Origin: Chitiniphilus shinanonensis DSM 23277
Lineage (GTDB): Bacteria; Pseudomonadota; Gammaproteobacteria; Burkholderiales; Chitinibacteraceae
Length of the DNA stretch: 64,000 nucleotides
Direction: 5' to 3'
Assembly (NCBI RefSeq): GCF_000374805.1
Contig: NZ_KB895336.1
Location: forward strand, 62,001-126,000
The notes under the pieces are model-generated. The model ran no database searches, had not been told where the DNA came from, and saw only the letters and a program-made list of their open reading frames with translations. A program made the position numbers and the translations under genes. Below are positions 54,484 through 63,918 of this stretch, piece after piece. Position 1 is the first letter of the stretch. The number at the start of each line of letters is the position of its first letter.

Positions 54484-55224
54484 ATGCTGGCTCAGCAGAA
54501 ACTGCTTGTGCTGAAACCTGACCCGGACAGCGCGACGCCGCTTTACCTGCAGCTGGGCCACAAGCTGGCGGCCGCCATCAATGCGGGCTTCTGGAAGGCC
54601 GACGAGCCGCTGCCTTCCGAGCGTACCTTCTGCGATCTGCTGGGGGTGTCGCGCGTGACTGCGCGCAAGGCGCTGGACTTGTTGTTCGAACAGGGGATGA
54701 TCCTGCGCCGCCAGGGCTCCGGCACCTACATCACCCCCAAGCTGGAACAGCCGCTGGAGCGGCTGACCAATCTGTCGGAAATGCTGAAGATGCGCGGCTT
54801 CACGCCGGGGTCGCGCTGGCTGAAGCGCGAGGTGGCCACTGCCTCGGGCGAGGAGCTGCTCAAGCTCAACCTCGCACCCAACAGCCGGGTGACACGTCTG
54901 CAACGGGTGCGCATGGCCAACGACACGGTCATGGCGATCGAAGAGACCGCCCTGCCGTATCACCTGGTGCCCGAGCCGGAAGCCATCGGCGACTCGCTCT
55001 ACGATTACATGCGCAACGCCAAGCTGACTGTTGTACGGGCGATACAGAATATCGGTGCCGTGAACGCCACACCGGAGCTTGCTGCGCTGGCCGATATCCC
55101 TGCGGGGGAGGCGATGCTGCATCTGGTGCGGGTCGGTTTTCTCGAAAATGGGCTGGCCGTGGAGTTGACCCACTCATGGTTTCGTAGCGATTACTACGAT
55201 TTCGTCGTGGAGCTTCACAAATAA
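54484..55224 (+). CDS. GntR-family regulator with UTRA sugar-sensing domain
   Basis: This 246-residue regulator has an N-terminal winged helix (TPLYLQLGHKLAAAI, LPSERTFCDLLGVSRVTARKALDLL, RRQGSGTYI) and a C-terminal UTRA domain (about 85-240: RVTRLQRVRMANDTVMAIEETALP, VELTHSWFRSDYYDFVVEL). This is the HutC/NagR/DasR subfamily, which usually responds to phosphorylated amino sugars. Encoded directly after the sugar kinase whose product would be its ligand, it probably represses this locus. It is followed by a hairpin (55223-55246) and a 502-base gap. Confidence 0.92.
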   Translation: MLAQQKLLVLKPDPDSATPLYLQLGHKLAAAINAGFWKADEPLPSERTFCDLLGVSRVTARKALDLLFEQGMILRRQGSGTYITPKLEQPLERLTNLSEMLKMRGFTPGSRWLKREVATASGEELLKLNLAPNSRVTRLQRVRMANDTVMAIEETALPYHLVPEPEAIGDSLYDYMRNAKLTVVRAIQNIGAVNATPELAALADIPAGEAMLHLVRVGFLENGLAVELTHSWFRSDYYDFVVELHK

Positions 55225-55726
55225 ATCCTTGTTGAAAAAAGGATTTGCTTCGGGTCGATCTCATCGATTTGTAGTCGGCACCCACTGCCAATTGCGTATC
55301 GGCTACAAACATCCGTCATGCGCCCGAATGGTGCCTCCGACCGCATGCAGCGCACCGTCATGCGGCAATCCCGCAGCCCAAGCAAGTGATGTTCACCCCT
55401 ACTGCTGAATTGTTGTAACCTGCGTCAGCGTCGGATTTCCCCGGACGGCCGGTGGAACCTTGAGCTTCACCGGGGCTGGCGGTCGGGAAGAAGGGGCGGC
55501 AACGCTTGGCCAAGGGTGCGCAAAGCAGGTGGGATTTGCGCCTGGATTGCGGCGGGAGCGTAACGGGAATTCGCGGGTGTATCACGCGGGTTTGGCAAGA
55601 CTTCGTCCAATTTGACACGGCAATCGGCGAATGATTAAGGTTAGTTCGCGCTTTTTAAGCCAAAGGATGCGCCGGCTTCACCGCACGGCGAACGTCCCTA
55701 CAAATAACGAAGATTCGGAGTCGAAG
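55225..55726. promoter_or_regulatory. 502-base control region before the first binding-protein gene
   Basis: No convincing gene is present. A hairpin AAATCCTT/AAGGATTT (55223-55246) follows the GntR stop. TTTGTAGTCG (55268-55277) and CGGCTACAAA (55300-55309) form a near-perfect inverted pair. CCGGTG/CACCGG (55449-55473) can form a hairpin. TTGACA at 55612-55617, in the context TTGACACGG also found at the kinase promoter, is the likely -35 of the binding-protein gene, with a weak -10 near 55633-55641. This leaves a leader of about 80 bases. Confidence 0.5.
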
Positions 55727-56977
55727 ATGAAATTGAAGCCTACCCTCGCCGTGGCAGCAGCCGTATTCGCTATGTCTGCCGTCAACGTCCTTGCTGCTGA
55801 TCCGGTCAAGGTCGAGTACTGGTCCAACAGCCTGTCGCCCAAGTTCGACAGCACCATGAAGGACATCACCGCCAAGTTCAACAAGTCCCAGACCGGCATC
55901 CAGGCCGTCTGGGTCGATGTGCCCTGGGATGCATTCCAGCCCAAGGTCGTCGCCGCTGTTGCCAGCGGCAACGTGCCGGGTCTGGTGAACCTGCCCAAGC
56001 CCTGGATGGACCAATTCGCCCAGCAGAAGATGCTGGTGCCCATCACCAAGCAAGTGGCCAGCTTCAAGAACGTCTACACCAGCGGCGCGCTGGAGGACGT
56101 GACCTACAACGGCGAGATCTACGGCCTGCCGTGGTACCAGGTGACCGCTGTCCTGTTCTACAACAAGGCCCTGCTGGCCAAGGCCGGTGTGAAGGAAGCG
56201 CCCCAGACCTTTGCCGATCTGCTGAAGACCGCCCGCCTGGTCAAGGAAAAGACCGGCGTCGCTGGCTTCGCGCCCAAGCTGAACGACGGCTTCGCCGGCT
56301 GGTTCCTCTATGAAGGCCTGCCGGTGGTGCAGAACGGCAAGGCTGTGTTCAACAGCCCGGCCCACGTGAAGATGGTCGAGGACTTCAAGAAGGCCTATGC
56401 CGACGGCGTGTTCCCGAAGGATGTCTTCAAGATGCAGTTCGAAGACCAGATCGCCGCTTTCGGCAGCCAGAAGATTGCCATGTTCGGCGAAGGCGCCCAC
56501 GCGCTGAAGCGTACCCAGACCGACTCCCCCAAGGTGTACGCCCAGACCGGTGTGGCCGGCTTCCCGGAAGCCAAGGGCAAGACACCGTTTGGCGGTTTCC
56601 TGTTCCTGTGGTCTGTACCCAAGGGTTACAAAAACGTAGATGCAGCGGTCAAGCTCGGGCAGTACCTGACCAACGACGAGAATCAGCTGGCGTTCGCCAA
56701 GGCGTCCGCCACCTTCCCGTCGACCAACAAGGCGCTCGACGATGCTTACTTCAAGGCCGGCGCAAGCTCGAAGGATCCGATCGAACAAGCCACCGGCGTC
56801 GCCGCGGCTGCGATCAAGACTTCGCGCACGCTGACCATCTCGGGCCTGCCTGACGAAGCCGCGATGAACAAGAAAATGAACGACGAACTGGAAGCCGCCA
56901 TCACCGGCCAGAAGCCCGTCAAGAAGGCGCTGGATGAGGCTGTGGCGTTCTGGAATTCCAAGTTCTCGGGCAAGTAA
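55727..56977 (+). CDS. Sugar ABC transporter substrate-binding protein (first copy)
   Basis: This 416-residue family 1 (MalE-like) periplasmic binding protein has a signal peptide (LKPTLAVAAAVFAMSAVNVLAA). The core includes VEYWSNSLSPKFDSTMKDI, YNGEIYGLPWYQVTAVLFYNKALL, QNGKAVFNSPAHVKMVEDF and FPKDVFKMQFEDQIAAFGS. A second gene at 57155-58402 encodes a clear paralogue. Both would serve the permeases and ATPase downstream. The ligand is inferred, from kinase and deacetylase neighbours, to be an amino-sugar mono- or oligosaccharide. Its codon use follows the genome's GC-rich habit (CAG, GCC), unlike the second copy. Confidence 0.93.
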   Translation: MKLKPTLAVAAAVFAMSAVNVLAADPVKVEYWSNSLSPKFDSTMKDITAKFNKSQTGIQAVWVDVPWDAFQPKVVAAVASGNVPGLVNLPKPWMDQFAQQKMLVPITKQVASFKNVYTSGALEDVTYNGEIYGLPWYQVTAVLFYNKALLAKAGVKEAPQTFADLLKTARLVKEKTGVAGFAPKLNDGFAGWFLYEGLPVVQNGKAVFNSPAHVKMVEDFKKAYADGVFPKDVFKMQFEDQIAAFGSQKIAMFGEGAHALKRTQTDSPKVYAQTGVAGFPEAKGKTPFGGFLFLWSVPKGYKNVDAAVKLGQYLTNDENQLAFAKASATFPSTNKALDDAYFKAGASSKDPIEQATGVAAAAIKTSRTLTISGLPDEAAMNKKMNDELEAAITGQKPVKKALDEAVAFWNSKFSGK

Positions 56978-56986
56978 AAAACCTTA

Positions 56987-57053
56987 TTGACTCTCTGCGC
57001 AGAGTCAAACTTTGCGGCGGGGGTTTTCTGGTAGACTCCCGCTGCAAAATAAG
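56987..57053 (+). promoter_or_regulatory. Two consecutive RNA hairpins between the binding-protein genes
   Basis: TTGACTCT/AGAGTCAA (56987-57008) forms an 8-bp stem around CTGCGC. TTTGCGGCGGG and CCCGCTGCAAA (about 57011-57049) form an 11-bp stem with one G-U pair. Neither has a strong T tail, so they look like mRNA-stabilising or attenuating structures rather than full terminators. The binding-protein ATG is about 105 bases further on. Confidence 0.55.
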
Positions 57054-57154
57054 AAATCCGCATGATTTGGTAGGTTGGTAACCGAGTCAGATGTGGTGTA
57101 TCGCGAGGAAGCGATTCCGAGCGTTTTTGTCGATAACTCCAAGAGGAAGACAAG

Positions 57155-58402
57155 ATGAAGCTTAAGAAGATGTTGACCGTTGGCGCGGCAGTGTTCGGTT
57201 TTGCTGCTCTGCAAGCTCACGCCGATACCGAACTCGAGTTCTGGACGATGAACCTGGCTCCGAAGTTCAACAACTACTTCGAAGGTGCTGTTGCCAAGTT
57301 CAACGCTGCCAACCCCGGCCTGAAGGCCAAGTGGGTCGACATGAACTGGGACCAAATCCAGCCGAAGCTGATTGCCTCCATCGCTGCCGGCAGCCCGCCC
57401 GCTCTGGTGAACTTCAACGTGCCCTGGGTTCACGAATTTGCCGCTCAAGGCAACATCGTCGCTCTGGACGAATACGTTGGCGCCGCCAAGAACGTGTACT
57501 CCGTCGGTGCCCTGAAGGACGTGACCGTCAACGGCAAGATGTACGCCTTCCCGTGGTACAACTCCGTTTCGATCATTGCCTACAACAAGGACATCTTCGC
57601 CAAGGCTGGCGTGAAGGCCGCTCCGAAGAACTTCGACGAGCTGGTTGCCATTGCCAAGCAAGTGAAGGCCAAGGCCGGTGTTGCCGCCTTCGCTCCGAAG
57701 CTGGACAACTTCGAAGGCTGGTTCTACTACGCTGGTCTGCCGATGGTTCAAAACGGCAAGGCCGTGTTCAACTCGCCGAAGCACGTTGCCTTCGTGCAGA
57801 AGTTTGCTGACCTGTACAAGGCCGGAGTGTTCCCGAAGGACGTCTTCAAGATGGCCTTTGAACAAGAAATCGCCGCGTACAACTCCGGCCGCATCGCCAT
57901 GATGACGACCGCTCCGCAAGCGCTGAAGCGTACCGAAACCGACGCCAAGGCCATCTACGACAAGACCGAAGTTGCTGCGTTCCCGACCGATGCCGGTCAA
58001 CGTGCATTCGGCGCTTGGCTGATGGACTTCGTTGTTCCGAAGGGCACCAAGAGCCCGGCCGACGCTGCCAAGCTGGGCCTGTTCCTGACCTCGGACGAAC
58101 AGCAAGTTGCGTTCTCGAAGGCCACTGAAAGCACCTTCCCGTCCACCAAGAAGGCCAACCTCGACCCGTACTTCCAAGCCGGTGCCAAGAGCGCCGACGT
58201 GGTTGAGCGCGCTCGTGCCGTTGCCGCCAAGTCGATGGACAACGCCCGCACCCTGACGATCCCGCCGGGCGTGCTGCCGGATGGCGCTTCCATGAACAAG
58301 AAGCTGCAAGACGAAATCCAGAACGCCATCGAAGGCCGCAAGCCGGTGAAGGCCGCTCTGGACGAAGCCGCTGCTGCTTGGAACGAGAAGCTGGCGAAGT
58401 AA
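57155..58402 (+). CDS. Sugar ABC transporter substrate-binding protein (second, paralogous copy)
   Basis: This 415-residue paralogue of the preceding gene has a signal peptide (LTVGAAVFGFAALQAHA) and closely parallel motifs (LEFWTMNLAPKFNNYF, GKMYAFPWYNSVSIIAYNKDIF, QNGKAVFNSPKHVAFVQKF, FPKDVFKMAFEQEIAAYNS). Codon choice differs from its neighbour, with many GCT, GTT, GGT and CAA codons in place of the genome's usual GCC, GTG and CAG. This suggests either very high expression or separate ancestry. AAGAGGAAG precedes the ATG. A terminator-like hairpin at 58440-58472 separates it from the permeases, which would keep binding protein in excess. Confidence 0.93.
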   Translation: MKLKKMLTVGAAVFGFAALQAHADTELEFWTMNLAPKFNNYFEGAVAKFNAANPGLKAKWVDMNWDQIQPKLIASIAAGSPPALVNFNVPWVHEFAAQGNIVALDEYVGAAKNVYSVGALKDVTVNGKMYAFPWYNSVSIIAYNKDIFAKAGVKAAPKNFDELVAIAKQVKAKAGVAAFAPKLDNFEGWFYYAGLPMVQNGKAVFNSPKHVAFVQKFADLYKAGVFPKDVFKMAFEQEIAAYNSGRIAMMTTAPQALKRTETDAKAIYDKTEVAAFPTDAGQRAFGAWLMDFVVPKGTKSPADAAKLGLFLTSDEQQVAFSKATESTFPSTKKANLDPYFQAGAKSADVVERARAVAAKSMDNARTLTIPPGVLPDGASMNKKLQDEIQNAIEGRKPVKAALDEAAAAWNEKLAK

Positions 58403-58439
58403 TTACCCGGTTGTAATTGGGTAACGTAGTAAAGATGAA

Positions 58440-58472
58440 CGGAACCGTCGGCGACGGCGGTTCCGTTTGTTC
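58440..58472 (+). terminator. Terminator-like hairpin between binding protein and permeases
   Basis: CGGAACCG (58440-58447) pairs with CGGTTCCG (58458-58465) around ten bases, followed by TTTGTTCT. The tail is moderate, so partial read-through into the permease genes is likely. Confidence 0.7.
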
Positions 58473-58507
58473 TCTAGCAAAAGAATAAAATCCAGTCGAG
58501 TTGCGCC

Positions 58508-59371
58508 GTGAAAAACTCCAGCAGTTACACCGCAATAGCCTATTTGTTTCTGGCGCCAGCCTTGATTCTGATGGGTCTATTTACTTTCTGGCCAGTTGGG
58601 TATAACGCCTACCTGGCATTCAACGATTACAGCATTGCCGAGGCGACTGCCACGTGGAATAACTTCGCCCACTTCAAATATCTGTATGGCGAAGAACTTT
58701 TCCATAGTGCGCTGAAGAATTCGCTGCTCTTCCTGCTGGTCGTTCCTGTCATCCAGGTGTCCGCGCTGCTGGTCGCCAAGCTTGTGAACAACAAGCTGCC
58801 CGCGATGACCTTTTTCCGTGCCGCATACTATATCCCCGTCATCACCGCGATTTCCATCGCTGGTGTGGTGTGGCTCAACGTATACAAGTACGACGGTATC
58901 CTGACCTGGTTCCTGCAATCGCTTGGCCTGATCGACGAACAGGTCAACTGGCTGGGCGAACCGAAGATCGCCATCTACATGGTCATGATCTTCACCTTCT
59001 GGAAGGGTATCGGCTACTACATGGTGTTGTACCTTGCTGGTCTGCAATCGATTCCCACGGAAGTGGAAGAGGCGGCGATTCTGGATGGTGCCAACGCTTG
59101 GCAACGCTTCTGGAAGATCACCGTCCCGATGGTCAAGCCGACCATCCTGCTGTGTACCCTGCTTTCCACGATTGCCGCCTTGAAGGCGTTCCAGGAAGTG
59201 GTGGTGCTGACACGCGGTCAGGCCGATACCTATACGGCGCTGTACTACGTGTATGCCCAGGCGTTCACCAACTTCAACTTCGGCCGCGCCGCGGCTGCAG
59301 GTCTGGTGGTCACCTTCTTCTGCGTGCTGCTCGCTGTATTGCAGTTCCGCTTCTTCGGTGAAAAGAAATAA
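58508..59371 (+). CDS. Sugar ABC transporter permease (MalF/UgpA type)
   Basis: This 287-residue protein has six transmembrane helices and the sugar-importer EAA loop EEAAILDGANAWQRFWKITVPMVKP. The start is GTG 58508 (KNSSSYTAIAYLFLAPALILM follows), since no ATG precedes the first helix. No large MalF-like periplasmic loop is present, as in the oligosaccharide/UgpA group. It pairs with the permease that begins 20 bases after its stop. Confidence 0.93.
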   Translation: MKNSSSYTAIAYLFLAPALILMGLFTFWPVGYNAYLAFNDYSIAEATATWNNFAHFKYLYGEELFHSALKNSLLFLLVVPVIQVSALLVAKLVNNKLPAMTFFRAAYYIPVITAISIAGVVWLNVYKYDGILTWFLQSLGLIDEQVNWLGEPKIAIYMVMIFTFWKGIGYYMVLYLAGLQSIPTEVEEAAILDGANAWQRFWKITVPMVKPTILLCTLLSTIAALKAFQEVVVLTRGQADTYTALYYVYAQAFTNFNFGRAAAAGLVVTFFCVLLAVLQFRFFGEKK

Positions 59372-59391
59372 TCCGCTTCGGGTACGCAGCC

Positions 59392-60261
59392 ATGAGTAAA
59401 AAAGCTACTAAAGCGTTGGAGCTGACCGGTCAGTATCTCGGTCTGATCGCCTTCGCCATCTTCACGACTTTCCCCTTCCTCTGGGCGCTGTCCGTTGCGC
59501 TGTCCGAGGATCCGTCCAACATCTGGTTGTTCCCGCGTTCGTTCCTGCCGACCGATCCGGGCTGGGCGTGGTTCGTCCGGGTGTTCAACGAAATCCAGTT
59601 CATGACATACCTGAAGAACTCGGCCTGGATCTCGTTGTGCACCATCATCGGCACCGTGCTGATATCGGTGCTGGCGGGCTACCCCCTGGCACGTCTGCGC
59701 TTTCCCGGCCGTGGCCTGATCTTCGTTGGCATCATTGCCACCATGATGCTGCCGTCCGAAGTCGCGATCATCCCGAACTTCGTGACGCTGAAGCATCTGG
59801 GTGACTGGTCCACCGCGCTGCTGGGCTTCAAGCTGACTGGCCTGAACACCTATTCCGGCGTGTACCTGCCGACCGTCGCTGGCGCGTTCGGCATCTTCCT
59901 GATGAAGCAGGCCTTCGAGCAGATCCCTCAGGATCTGATCGATGCCGCCCGCGTCGATGGTGCCAAGGAACTGCAAATCCTGTGGCGCGTGATGGTGCCG
60001 GTTTCGGCGCCTTCCATCGCAGCCCTCGCGATCTTTACGTTGGTGAATGCGTGGAACGAGTTTATCTGGACCGGTATCGTGATTCAGGACAAGGCCATGC
60101 TTCCGTTGTCGGTGGGTATGTTCAACGACCTGACGGGCCCCTTCGCCGTGTCGACCAGCATGGTCATGGCCGGCATCGTGCTCTCGGTCGTCCCCGTGCT
60201 GATCTTCTTCGCCCTTACCCAGCGCTACTTCATCAGTGGCCTCGATGGCGCCGTGAAGTAA
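59392..60261 (+). CDS. Sugar ABC transporter permease (MalG/UgpE type)
   Basis: This 289-residue, six-helix permease has the EAA loop PQDLIDAARVDGAKELQILWRVMVPVSAPS and a FLMKQAFEQIPQDLI lead-in typical of the MalG class. It heterodimerises with the preceding permease and contacts the ATPase encoded 46 bases downstream. The start is clear (ATG 59392). Confidence 0.94.
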   Translation: MSKKATKALELTGQYLGLIAFAIFTTFPFLWALSVALSEDPSNIWLFPRSFLPTDPGWAWFVRVFNEIQFMTYLKNSAWISLCTIIGTVLISVLAGYPLARLRFPGRGLIFVGIIATMMLPSEVAIIPNFVTLKHLGDWSTALLGFKLTGLNTYSGVYLPTVAGAFGIFLMKQAFEQIPQDLIDAARVDGAKELQILWRVMVPVSAPSIAALAIFTLVNAWNEFIWTGIVIQDKAMLPLSVGMFNDLTGPFAVSTSMVMAGIVLSVVPVLIFFALTQRYFISGLDGAVK

Positions 60262-60307
60262 TCCGGCGCGCGACAGACAACAGAATTCATATCAAGGAAA
60301 TCGATAA

Positions 60308-61411
<1,104 letters not shown>

Positions 61412-61428
61412 GCGACTTCAGGCTCTTC

Positions 61429-61455
61429 AAAAGCCCACCATCTGGTGGGCTTTTT
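61429..61455 (+). terminator. Rho-independent terminator of the ABC importer operon
   Basis: AAAAGCCCACC pairs with GGTGGGCTTTT around ATCT, and T continues to 61455. It ends the transporter transcript 18 bases after the ATPase stop. Confidence 0.93.
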
Positions 61456-61574
61456 CATGTCCGCCGCGCATGGATGACATGCGTGAGGCGAATGGCAAAA
61501 GGGCAGGCCGGGAGGAGTTTTCCTTTTGATGCACGGATAGAATGGCACGGATAATCCCAACGAGGAGAAGTGTG

Positions 61575-62417
61575 ATGGCTAGTCCCTGGATTCGTCGGTT
61601 TGGTGCAATTGGATTGGTCCTCCTGGCCTCCTTGGCCTATGCCAAGGAGCCGAAAATCCGGACTCCGTTCCTGGAGGGTTGGGAACAGGTTTCCTTGGAG
61701 CAGATGGAGCGCCAGGCCAAGGCTTACCCGGAGGTGTACTGGATCGAAGGCCCCGGGGAGAGCAAGGTCGTCGCGTTCACCTTCGATGACGGCCCCAACC
61801 CGATCAACACCCCTCCCTTGCTCAAGGTGCTGAAGAAGCATGGCGTGCATGCCACTTTCTTCCAGCTTGGCATGTGGGTCGAGAAATACCCGGATCTGGC
61901 GCGCAAGGTGCTGGCGGATGGGCACGTGCTGGGCAACCACTCGTATGACCATCCCTATGCCGGCAAGCTGAGCAACACCGTTTTCTGGGAAGATCAGGTC
62001 GCCAAGACCCAGGCTGTCTTCCAGCGGGTGCTGGGGTTCACCCCGACGCTGTACCGCCCGCCCTACGGCGAAATCACCGACAGCCAGGTCGAGCTGCTGC
62101 GCGACAAGGGTATCAAGGTGATCTCGTGGTCGGTCGATACCCGCGACTGGTTGTCGGCGCGTTCCATGAACGGCGATGCCCAGATCGAGGGTATGGTGAC
62201 CCAGTATGTCCATCCCGAAGCGATCGTGCTGATGCATGATGGCGGTGGCCCGCGCGATCATACGGTCGAGGCCGTGGATCGCTTGATCGGTAACCTGAAG
62301 GAACAGGGCTACACCTTTGTCACCATCGACAAGCTGATCGGCGTCGCGCCGCAGTTCGCTCCGCCGCCGGCTGCGCCCGCGCCCAAGGCGGCGTCGGCCG
62401 CGGTGGCCGCCAAGTAG
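61575..62417 (+). CDS. Exported polysaccharide (NodB-type) deacetylase
   Basis: This 280-residue protein has a signal peptide (GAIGLVLLASLAYAK) and a NodB domain. Catalytic or metal motifs are AFTFDDGPNP (motif 1, Asp-Asp), GNHSYDHPYAG (motif 2, HxxxH variant), YRPPYGEITD (motif 3), WSVDTRDW (motif 4) and VLMHDGGGPRDHT (motif 5). It would remove N-acetyl groups from chito-oligosaccharides or peptidoglycan in the periplasm or outside. The Ala/Pro-rich C-terminus (about 255-280) is probably disordered. The start is ATG 61575 after GAGGAG, and an in-frame ATG at 61542 lacks a site. Its place right after the importer hints at chitin-derived sugars. Confidence 0.9.
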   Translation: MASPWIRRFGAIGLVLLASLAYAKEPKIRTPFLEGWEQVSLEQMERQAKAYPEVYWIEGPGESKVVAFTFDDGPNPINTPPLLKVLKKHGVHATFFQLGMWVEKYPDLARKVLADGHVLGNHSYDHPYAGKLSNTVFWEDQVAKTQAVFQRVLGFTPTLYRPPYGEITDSQVELLRDKGIKVISWSVDTRDWLSARSMNGDAQIEGMVTQYVHPEAIVLMHDGGGPRDHTVEAVDRLIGNLKEQGYTFVTIDKLIGVAPQFAPPPAAPAPKAASAAVAAK

Positions 62418-62440
62418 GCCGGGCTCTTCCCAGCTACAAC

Positions 62441-62471
62441 AAAAAAAGCCGGCGACTTGCCGGCTTTTTTT
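62441..62471. terminator. Bidirectional rho-independent terminator
   Basis: AAAAAAAGCCGGC pairs with GCCGGCTTTTTTT around GACTT. It lies between the convergent deacetylase and thrC genes. Confidence 0.94.
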
Positions 62472-62484
62472 GGGCGAGCGACCG

Positions 62485-63918
62485 TTAAACCGGCACGCGT
62501 TCCGCCACGTAGCGCTTCAAGGCTTCGGCGTCGGCTTCCAGCACGTCGAAACGTTGAGGTTGGGCTTCCAGACCTTGCAGATCCGCCGGGCGCTGTGGCG
62601 CCTGGTTCAGTGCCTCGCGCATGGTGTCTTCGAACTTGGCGGGCAAGGCGGTTTCCAGGATCACCATCGGCACGCCCGGTTCGCGATGCGCCTTGGCGGC
62701 CTTGTAGCCGTCGGCGGTGTGCGGATCGATCTGCAAACCATAGCGTTCGAACACTTCGCGGATGTTGGCGATGCGGTCGGCGTGGCTGCTCTTTTCCGAG
62801 CGGAAGCCGTATTCGTCGCGCATGCGGGCGAACGTGGCCGGATCCAGGTCGAAGCCCTGGTTCTTGTCCACGCCGCGCCACAACTCGGCCAGCTTGGCGG
62901 CATCGCGGCCCAGCAGGTCGAAGACGAAGCGCTCCAGGTTCGACGCCTTGGTGATGTCCATCGACGGGCTGGAGGTTTCGTAGGTGCGGTCCAGGCCGCG
63001 CGGATGGTAGCCGCCGGTCTTGAAGAACTCGTCGAGTACGTCGTTCTCGTTGGTGGCGACGATCAGGCGGCGGATCGGCAGGCCCATCTGGCGGGCGATA
63101 TGGCCGGCGCAGACGTTGCCGAAGTTGCCGGACGGCACGCAGAAATCCACCGGCTCGCCCACTTCGCCGGCCACCGCGAAGTAGCCCTTGAAGTAATAGA
63201 CGGCCTGGGCGACCACGCGCCCCCAGTTGATCGAATTGACCGCGCCAACCTTGTAGCGTGCCTTGAAGGCGGCATCGTTGTTCACAGCCTTCACCATGTC
63301 CTGGCAGGCATCGAACATCGACTTGACCGCGATGTTGTGGATGTTCTCGTCCTGCAGGCTGAACATCTGTGCGCGCTGGAACGGGCTCATCTTGCCGAAC
63401 GGCGACAGCATGAACACCCGCACGCCGTGCTTGCCGCGCATGGCGTATTCGGCCGCCGAGCCGGTGTCGCCGGAGGTGGCGCCGACGATGTTGATCTCCT
63501 GGCCGCGTTGCGTCAGCACGTGTTCGAACAGATTGCCCAGCAACTGCATCGCCATGTCCTTGAACGCCAGCGTCGGGCCGTTGGACAGTTCCTGGATGAA
63601 CAGCGCCTCGTCCAGCTTGACCACCGGGGTGATCTGATCGGCCTGAGCCGGATCGCGGCCGTGGCAGTACACCTGGGCGGTGTAGGTCTTGTCGATTAGC
63701 GCCTTGAGCTGATCGGCCGGGATGTCGTCCACGAAGCGGCTGATCACGGCGAATGCCAGTTCGCGATAGTTCAGCTTGGAGAGCGCTTTCAGCTCGTCGA
63801 GCGTGAAGCGCGGATAGCGCTCGGCAATGGCCAGGCCGCCATCGGGCGCCAATCCGCCCAGCAGGATGTCGGAGAAACGTTGCGGGGCCATGCCGCCGCG
63901 GGTCGAGATGTAGTTCAT
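62485..63918 (-). CDS. thrC: Threonine synthase
   Basis: This 477-residue PLP enzyme converts O-phosphohomoserine to threonine. The PLP lysine is Lys120 in PTLAFKDMAMQ. Further motifs are GATSGDTGSAAEYAMRGKHG (phosphate cup), FCVPSGNFGNVCAGHIARQMG and an N-terminal YISTRGGMAPQRFSDILLGGLAPDGGL, as in the long proteobacterial form. The start overlaps the stop of an upstream gene by four bases. Confidence 0.96.
   Translation of the reverse strand: MNYISTRGGMAPQRFSDILLGGLAPDGGLAIAERYPRFTLDELKALSKLNYRELAFAVISRFVDDIPADQLKALIDKTYTAQVYCHGRDPAQADQITPVVKLDEALFIQELSNGPTLAFKDMAMQLLGNLFEHVLTQRGQEINIVGATSGDTGSAAEYAMRGKHGVRVFMLSPFGKMSPFQRAQMFSLQDENIHNIAVKSMFDACQDMVKAVNNDAAFKARYKVGAVNSINWGRVVAQAVYYFKGYFAVAGEVGEPVDFCVPSGNFGNVCAGHIARQMGLPIRRLIVATNENDVLDEFFKTGGYHPRGLDRTYETSSPSMDITKASNLERFVFDLLGRDAAKLAELWRGVDKNQGFDLDPATFARMRDEYGFRSEKSSHADRIANIREVFERYGLQIDPHTADGYKAAKAHREPGVPMVILETALPAKFEDTMREALNQAPQRPADLQGLEAQPQRFDVLEADAEALKRYVAERVPV

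Noticed and set aside
56987-57016. TTGACT at 56987 as the -35 of a separate promoter for the second binding protein
   Set aside because: No acceptable -10 lies 15-19 bases downstream, and the bases form part of a hairpin stem, so a structural role is more likely.
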